IMG/VR virus record: IMGVR_UViG_3300038752_000135
Coordinates: 1 to 25,746 of that record
Length of the DNA stretch: 25,746 nucleotides
Direction: 5' to 3' (one strand)
Origin: a virus
The notes below the pieces were generated by a model. The model was not told where the DNA came from. It made no database searches and was given only the letters and a program-made list of their open reading frames with translations. Shown piece by piece: positions 23,163 to 25,746 of the stretch (the stretch's first letter is position 1; each line of letters opens with the position of its first letter). The translations under genes and the position numbers were made by a program.

Positions 23163-23641
23163 CTTGTCCGGAGTGCGATCGTCGGCACGCTCAAGAGCAG
23201 AAGAAGCTTTCCGACTGTGAGGGCCGATGCAAGGAGATGAGCGTCAAGAACCAGAGACTTTCGATTGCTCTGGCCGTCCTCGCAACTCTGGTCGGCAAAG
23301 AATCACTCGATTTTGCCTTAGGTCTTTCGTCAACTCTGGAAGCAGTATCTTTTGGCTCTCCTGACCCAGTTGGGGCAAGTCCGACGATCGTGTCCGCGTC
23401 GCCAGATGAGTCGATGAAAACTCCAGCCGCATCAATCAGATCAAGCTACATCTCTGCTGATGAAAGTGTTCTCTTTTCGGATGTTCCTCCGATTATTCCC
23501 CTGCTTTATGATCAGGAGATACTTACGGGATACGGCCTTTCACCTATCTTCTTTTCAGACCCTGACCAGATTTTCGTCCCAACAAGCGGGATGATGCTTC
23601 TAGCGGGTCTCTCAACTTTCCCCAGGAGAAGACGCAAATGA
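23159..23641 (+). CDS. Cysteine-motif protein with PEP-CTERM-like sorting tail
   Basis: The 160-residue product starts MTCPECDRRH with a second Cys pair at 20 and 24, a possible small metal-binding module. A short hydrophobic stretch (about 34-46, LSIALAVLATLVG) may be a signal anchor. The middle (57-135) is low in charge and rich in Ser, Pro and Asp, as in exported linkers. The end is VPTSG (140-144), hydrophobic MMLLAGLSTF and RRRRK (156-160). This copies the order of PEP-CTERM signals recognised by exosortase: a small proline motif, a membrane segment and a basic tail. GTG start, overlapping the previous stop. A surface- or envelope-targeted phage protein is suggested. Confidence 0.55.
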   Translation: MTCPECDRRHAQEQKKLSDCEGRCKEMSVKNQRLSIALAVLATLVGKESLDFALGLSSTLEAVSFGSPDPVGASPTIVSASPDESMKTPAASIRSSYISADESVLFSDVPPIIPLLYDQEILTGYGLSPIFFSDPDQIFVPTSGMMLLAGLSTFPRRRRK

Positions 23642-24003
23642 TCCATCGAGTCACCGGAGACGGACGCCTGGTCCCGCTCGGCAAACGAGATCGGGGGCCA
23701 GAACCCCGACGAGACAACTCCTCTCGCCCGAATCGGGGACATCGATGGATGAAGCTCCGAGCCCAGATCCTCGCTCGAGATGCAGTCTGCAAAGTCTGCA
23801 ACCGGGCCGAAGCTGTCCAGGTTGATCACATCATCCCGCTGTCACAGGGCGGGGGCGACGAATACACCAATCTTCAAGGGATTTGTCTGGAATGTCATAA
23901 GGACAAGACCGCTCGCGAACAGATGTCTCATCTTCCGCGTATTGAGACCGCATCGGAGGTCATGTCGACGGTCGTCCGTCACAAAAGATGGGAGACGAGA
24001 TGA
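23638..24003 (+). CDS. HNH endonuclease
   Basis: The 121-residue product has a full HNH motif: CKVC (C51 and C54), VDHIIPLS with D63-H64, GGGDEYTNLQ with N78, and CLECHKDKT (C83, C86, H87). The two CxxC pairs hold a structural zinc. In cos-type phages such as HK97, a small HNH protein lies next to the terminase genes and helps cleave packaged DNA. Here it is upstream of the terminase pair if the molecule is joined end to end, with two genes between. ATG 23638 has AGGAG at 23624-23628. A homing enzyme is the alternative, but it is a stand-alone gene in the operon. Confidence 0.88.
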   Translation: MIHRVTGDGRLVPLGKRDRGPEPRRDNSSRPNRGHRWMKLRAQILARDAVCKVCNRAEAVQVDHIIPLSQGGGDEYTNLQGICLECHKDKTAREQMSHLPRIETASEVMSTVVRHKRWETR

Positions 24004-25070
24004 TTCTTGCCGGACTGATCCTCTTGGGCTCACTCGACAACGGAGCCAAACCCTCAGATCCTGATTCTGTCGCGGTCTGGGTCGATGATCTTGGCCGGCT
24101 GACGCCTTTCGGCCGAACTTTTGACGTCTACATTCAAACCGGCTTCGATCCAGAGTTCAGCAAGCCAAACGGGGATCCTCGGCCGCCTTATATGATCGGA
24201 TCGACACGGGGCAACGAGTCCCCTTCTAGGTCTTTTGGATGGGCTCTCGAAGGTCCTGTCTTCAAAAACCGGAACGACAATCTGTACCCTTGGCTCGACA
24301 ACTGTCTCGAATGCATCGAGTACGAGGAGGCTCGCTCTGGCTTCGGAGACTGGGAACTTCCAGACGGGACGGTCATCCCTTGCGACATACCTGGGACTCC
24401 TTGGGATTGTGTCCAATCGAACCCATACCAGCGAACCCGATATCTTGGCGCCAAGTTCACGCCGGTGAATTGGAAGTTCGAAGGGCCGGAAGGATGCTGT
24501 CCCAGACAAGCCGACCTGATCGACCTGGAATATCTCTGGTGTGATTCTTGGATCCTGCATGGTCCCGTAGGGCGAAAGTATGGGAACCTGAACCCTTCGT
24601 ATCGCTACCCCCTGGTCCAGCAACAACATAAGGACCTGATGGACTCGCCTGTCCTGAAGTTCTGGCTCCCTCTACCGACGGGACAAGTTCCCTTCCAGCA
24701 ATGCTGCCAATCGGCTTCTCAGATCGACTTTGGGGATCTCATCCGATGGGATGCGGATGTCGACTGGGAAAGCGAAAAGCACCCGGGATCGTTTCACATA
24801 GCTCGATTCACGGGGCCGGATTACTTCTCTTCGGGCGGGGTCATTCGCTGGGCATGCGGCAATGGCTACCCGTGCGACCCTTCGCCTTACTCGGTAAATT
24901 ACTACGCCGACAACTCATGCCCTTCAGATCTGAACGAGGACGGCCTCGTCGGCTTCGAGGATCTCCTTCAAGTCCTCTCAGACCTTGCCGGCTTCCGATA
25001 TCACCCCCAGACAAACAACGGCTTCCAGGCGATCCTCAAGGTCCTCTCGGAATGGGGCGAGTGTTCCTGA
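24000..25070 (+). CDS. Secreted dockerin-like protein of unknown function
   Basis: The 356-residue product (from ATG 24000) opens with a hydrophobic signal-like segment MILAGLILLGS and ends with a dockerin-like repeat at about 307-356: CPSDLNEDGLVGFEDLLQVL, whose D-N-D-G-D residues form an EF-hand-like Ca loop, then a second degenerate half FQAILKVLSEWGEC. Planctomycete secreted proteins often end this way. The middle 290 residues have about a dozen cysteines (CLEC, CC twice), likely disulphides, but no family I know. ATG 23988 is an alternative. The start shares bases with the HNH stop. A virion surface part or an exported host-interaction protein is possible; it is followed by a terminator. 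Confidence 0.6.
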   Translation: MILAGLILLGSLDNGAKPSDPDSVAVWVDDLGRLTPFGRTFDVYIQTGFDPEFSKPNGDPRPPYMIGSTRGNESPSRSFGWALEGPVFKNRNDNLYPWLDNCLECIEYEEARSGFGDWELPDGTVIPCDIPGTPWDCVQSNPYQRTRYLGAKFTPVNWKFEGPEGCCPRQADLIDLEYLWCDSWILHGPVGRKYGNLNPSYRYPLVQQQHKDLMDSPVLKFWLPLPTGQVPFQQCCQSASQIDFGDLIRWDADVDWESEKHPGSFHIARFTGPDYFSSGGVIRWACGNGYPCDPSPYSVNYYADNSCPSDLNEDGLVGFEDLLQVLSDLAGFRYHPQTNNGFQAILKVLSEWGECS

Positions 25071-25097
25071 AACGAAAGAACCCCCGACCAGCGGGGG
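25071..25097 (-). terminator. Terminator between convergent dockerin and lysozyme genes
   Basis: CCCCCG (25081-25086) and CGGGGG (25092-25097) form a 6-bp GC stem with a five-base loop. Read on the minus strand, it is followed by TTCTTTCGTT, a good T-rich tail, so it should end lysozyme transcripts. On the + strand the tail is CTCCCTCCTT, which is weaker, so it may serve both directions. Confidence 0.75.
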
Positions 25098-25122
25098 CTC
25101 CCTCCTTCGCAACGGGGCGAGA

Positions 25123-25572
25123 TCAGTCGAACTGGTCCAAGACCTTACAAACTTTGGCCCAGTATCGATCGAGTCTCTCTTTCTTCTTGCCGGTCGCCTT
25201 GGCGGCTTGGGGGCCTCCGTTGTGCAGGCGAGCCCAGAACTCCTCCTGGGACATGCCATCCGGCCGGCGGTCGTCTGATCCCCAGCGGGCCATATAGGCT
25301 CGGAAGACCTGAACCGAGAAGTCCAAGTCGAAGACCGCATCGGGCCATCGACCTGGTACTCGACTGTCTGCGAGATAACCCTTGGAGATGCAAAGCGGGC
25401 CGGCGGTCCATCCCCGATCGGCGAAGAAGGGCTCGCCTCCGGGATGCTGATTACTCTCAACGACCCAGATGGCGATCTCGAGGTCGGTCATGCCAACCTT
25501 GCCGGCAGGAGTTTCGAGGGGAGCTGAGAAGACCGAGACGATGCCGGTCACGATGGAACTGATGTTGATCAT
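25123..25572 (-). CDS. Lysozyme-like endolysin
   Basis: Probable peptidoglycan hydrolase for host lysis. The 149-residue product has an N-terminal hydrophobic segment (MINISSIVTGIVSVFSA) that may be a signal or SAR anchor. The enzyme domain follows: IWVVESNQ with probable catalytic E39, AGPLCISKGYLADS (58-71), which corresponds to the 'GplQIs..yw.Da' block, VFRAYMARW, and the end motif WARLHNGGP then KERLDRYWAKVCKVL. This is the phage/invertebrate-type lysozyme-like pattern. Minus-strand ATG at 25572 is preceded by AAAGGA with a seven-base spacer. It is the only minus-strand gene, facing the dockerin gene, and ends just before a terminator. Own promoter expected in 25573-25746. Confidence 0.8.
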   Translation of the reverse strand: MINISSIVTGIVSVFSAPLETPAGKVGMTDLEIAIWVVESNQHPGGEPFFADRGWTAGPLCISKGYLADSRVPGRWPDAVFDLDFSVQVFRAYMARWGSDDRRPDGMSQEEFWARLHNGGPQAAKATGKKKERLDRYWAKVCKVLDQFD

Positions 25573-25746
25573 GTTGGATTCCTTTCTGGCTCGAAGCCAT
25601 GAGCATCATCGGTCGATTGTGTCGGAGACTTTACAAACAAACACAAACAAACAACCCCCTCTAACGGCTCAAAAACCCCGATTTTGGAGCAAAACCTGCG
25701 TTTCTAGGCTGCTAGGGGGGGTCAATTTTGTGACAGCCTGCTAGAC
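25573..25746 (-). promoter_or_regulatory. Upstream control region of the lysozyme gene, window end
   Basis: Non-coding and poorer in GC than the rest. It holds the tandem repeat at 25633-25652, a G run at 25715-25721, an inverted repeat TTTTG-GAG-CAAAA at 25682-25694, and AGGCTG (25706-25711) with CAGCCT (25734-25739) as inverted arms. On the minus strand TTGACC lies about 25722-25727, but I see no matching -10 at normal spacing. A leftward promoter is inferred from the lysozyme orientation. Confidence 0.4.
25633..25652 (+). repeat. Tandem 10-bp repeat ACAAACAAAC
   Basis: Two perfect copies in a row at 25633-25642 and 25643-25652, themselves built of AAAC units. They lie about 60 bases upstream of the lysozyme start on the minus strand, in the AT-richer control region. 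It could be an upstream element of its promoter, a melting region, or a simple-sequence repeat. Confidence 0.8.

Noticed and set aside
25469-25744. Plus-strand open frame overlapping the lysozyme start and its upstream region
   Set aside because: It is opposite the start of a recognised gene, has no ribosome site and an unnatural composition.

Overview
The window is a compact tailed-bacteriophage genome or a large part of one. It is a siphovirus-type, HK97-fold phage. Genes are densely packed, nearly all on the + strand, and most neighbours overlap by 1-4 bases (TGATG, ATGA, GTGA or TTGA junctions). There is no tRNA, rRNA, CRISPR array, insertion sequence, integrase, phage repressor or DNA polymerase that I can recognise. 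Host clues are indirect but agree. One gene ends in a dockerin-like Ca-binding repeat (24000-25070) of the kind common in secreted proteins of Planctomycetota, especially Phycisphaerae. Another ends in a PEP-CTERM-like sorting tail (23159-23641). The tail adhesins are lectin and beta-helix proteins of a style also seen in that phylum. A planctomycete host is therefore my inference, not something shown directly.

Layout. 141-5458: packaging and capsid-maturation genes (TerS, TerL, portal with an extended C-terminus, fused prohead protease). 5642-6835: major capsid protein, preceded by a repeat-bearing gap and followed by a clear UUCG-loop terminator. 6919-9236: connector, head-tail adaptor, tail-completion proteins and tail tube. 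9253-9926: lambda G/GT-type tail-assembly chaperones expressed through a -1 frameshift. 9926-17337: tape measure, three poorly known tail-tip proteins, then two related adhesins, the second with an added N-terminal LamG-like lectin domain.

17338-17604 is a non-coding control region with a candidate promoter and two mutually exclusive hairpins. 17605-22458 is the early/DNA-metabolism module: a RecE/RecB-like exonuclease, a lone AP2-domain protein that looks foreign in composition, a second PD-(D/E)XK nuclease, a putative single-strand-binding protein, an excisionase-like protein, a DUF1376 replication protein whose linker DNA carries iteron-like repeats, a third nuclease-like protein and a sigma-like protein.

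22442-23641 is a membrane-protein cassette that I take to be lysis or envelope functions. It is followed by an HNH endonuclease and the secreted dockerin protein. The lysozyme-like endolysin is alone on the minus strand at 25123-25572, with its own terminator. If the molecule is circular or concatemeric, the HNH gene lies upstream of the terminase genes, as is usual in cos-type phages, and the two window ends form one AT-richer divergent control region. I see no terminal repeat that proves completeness.
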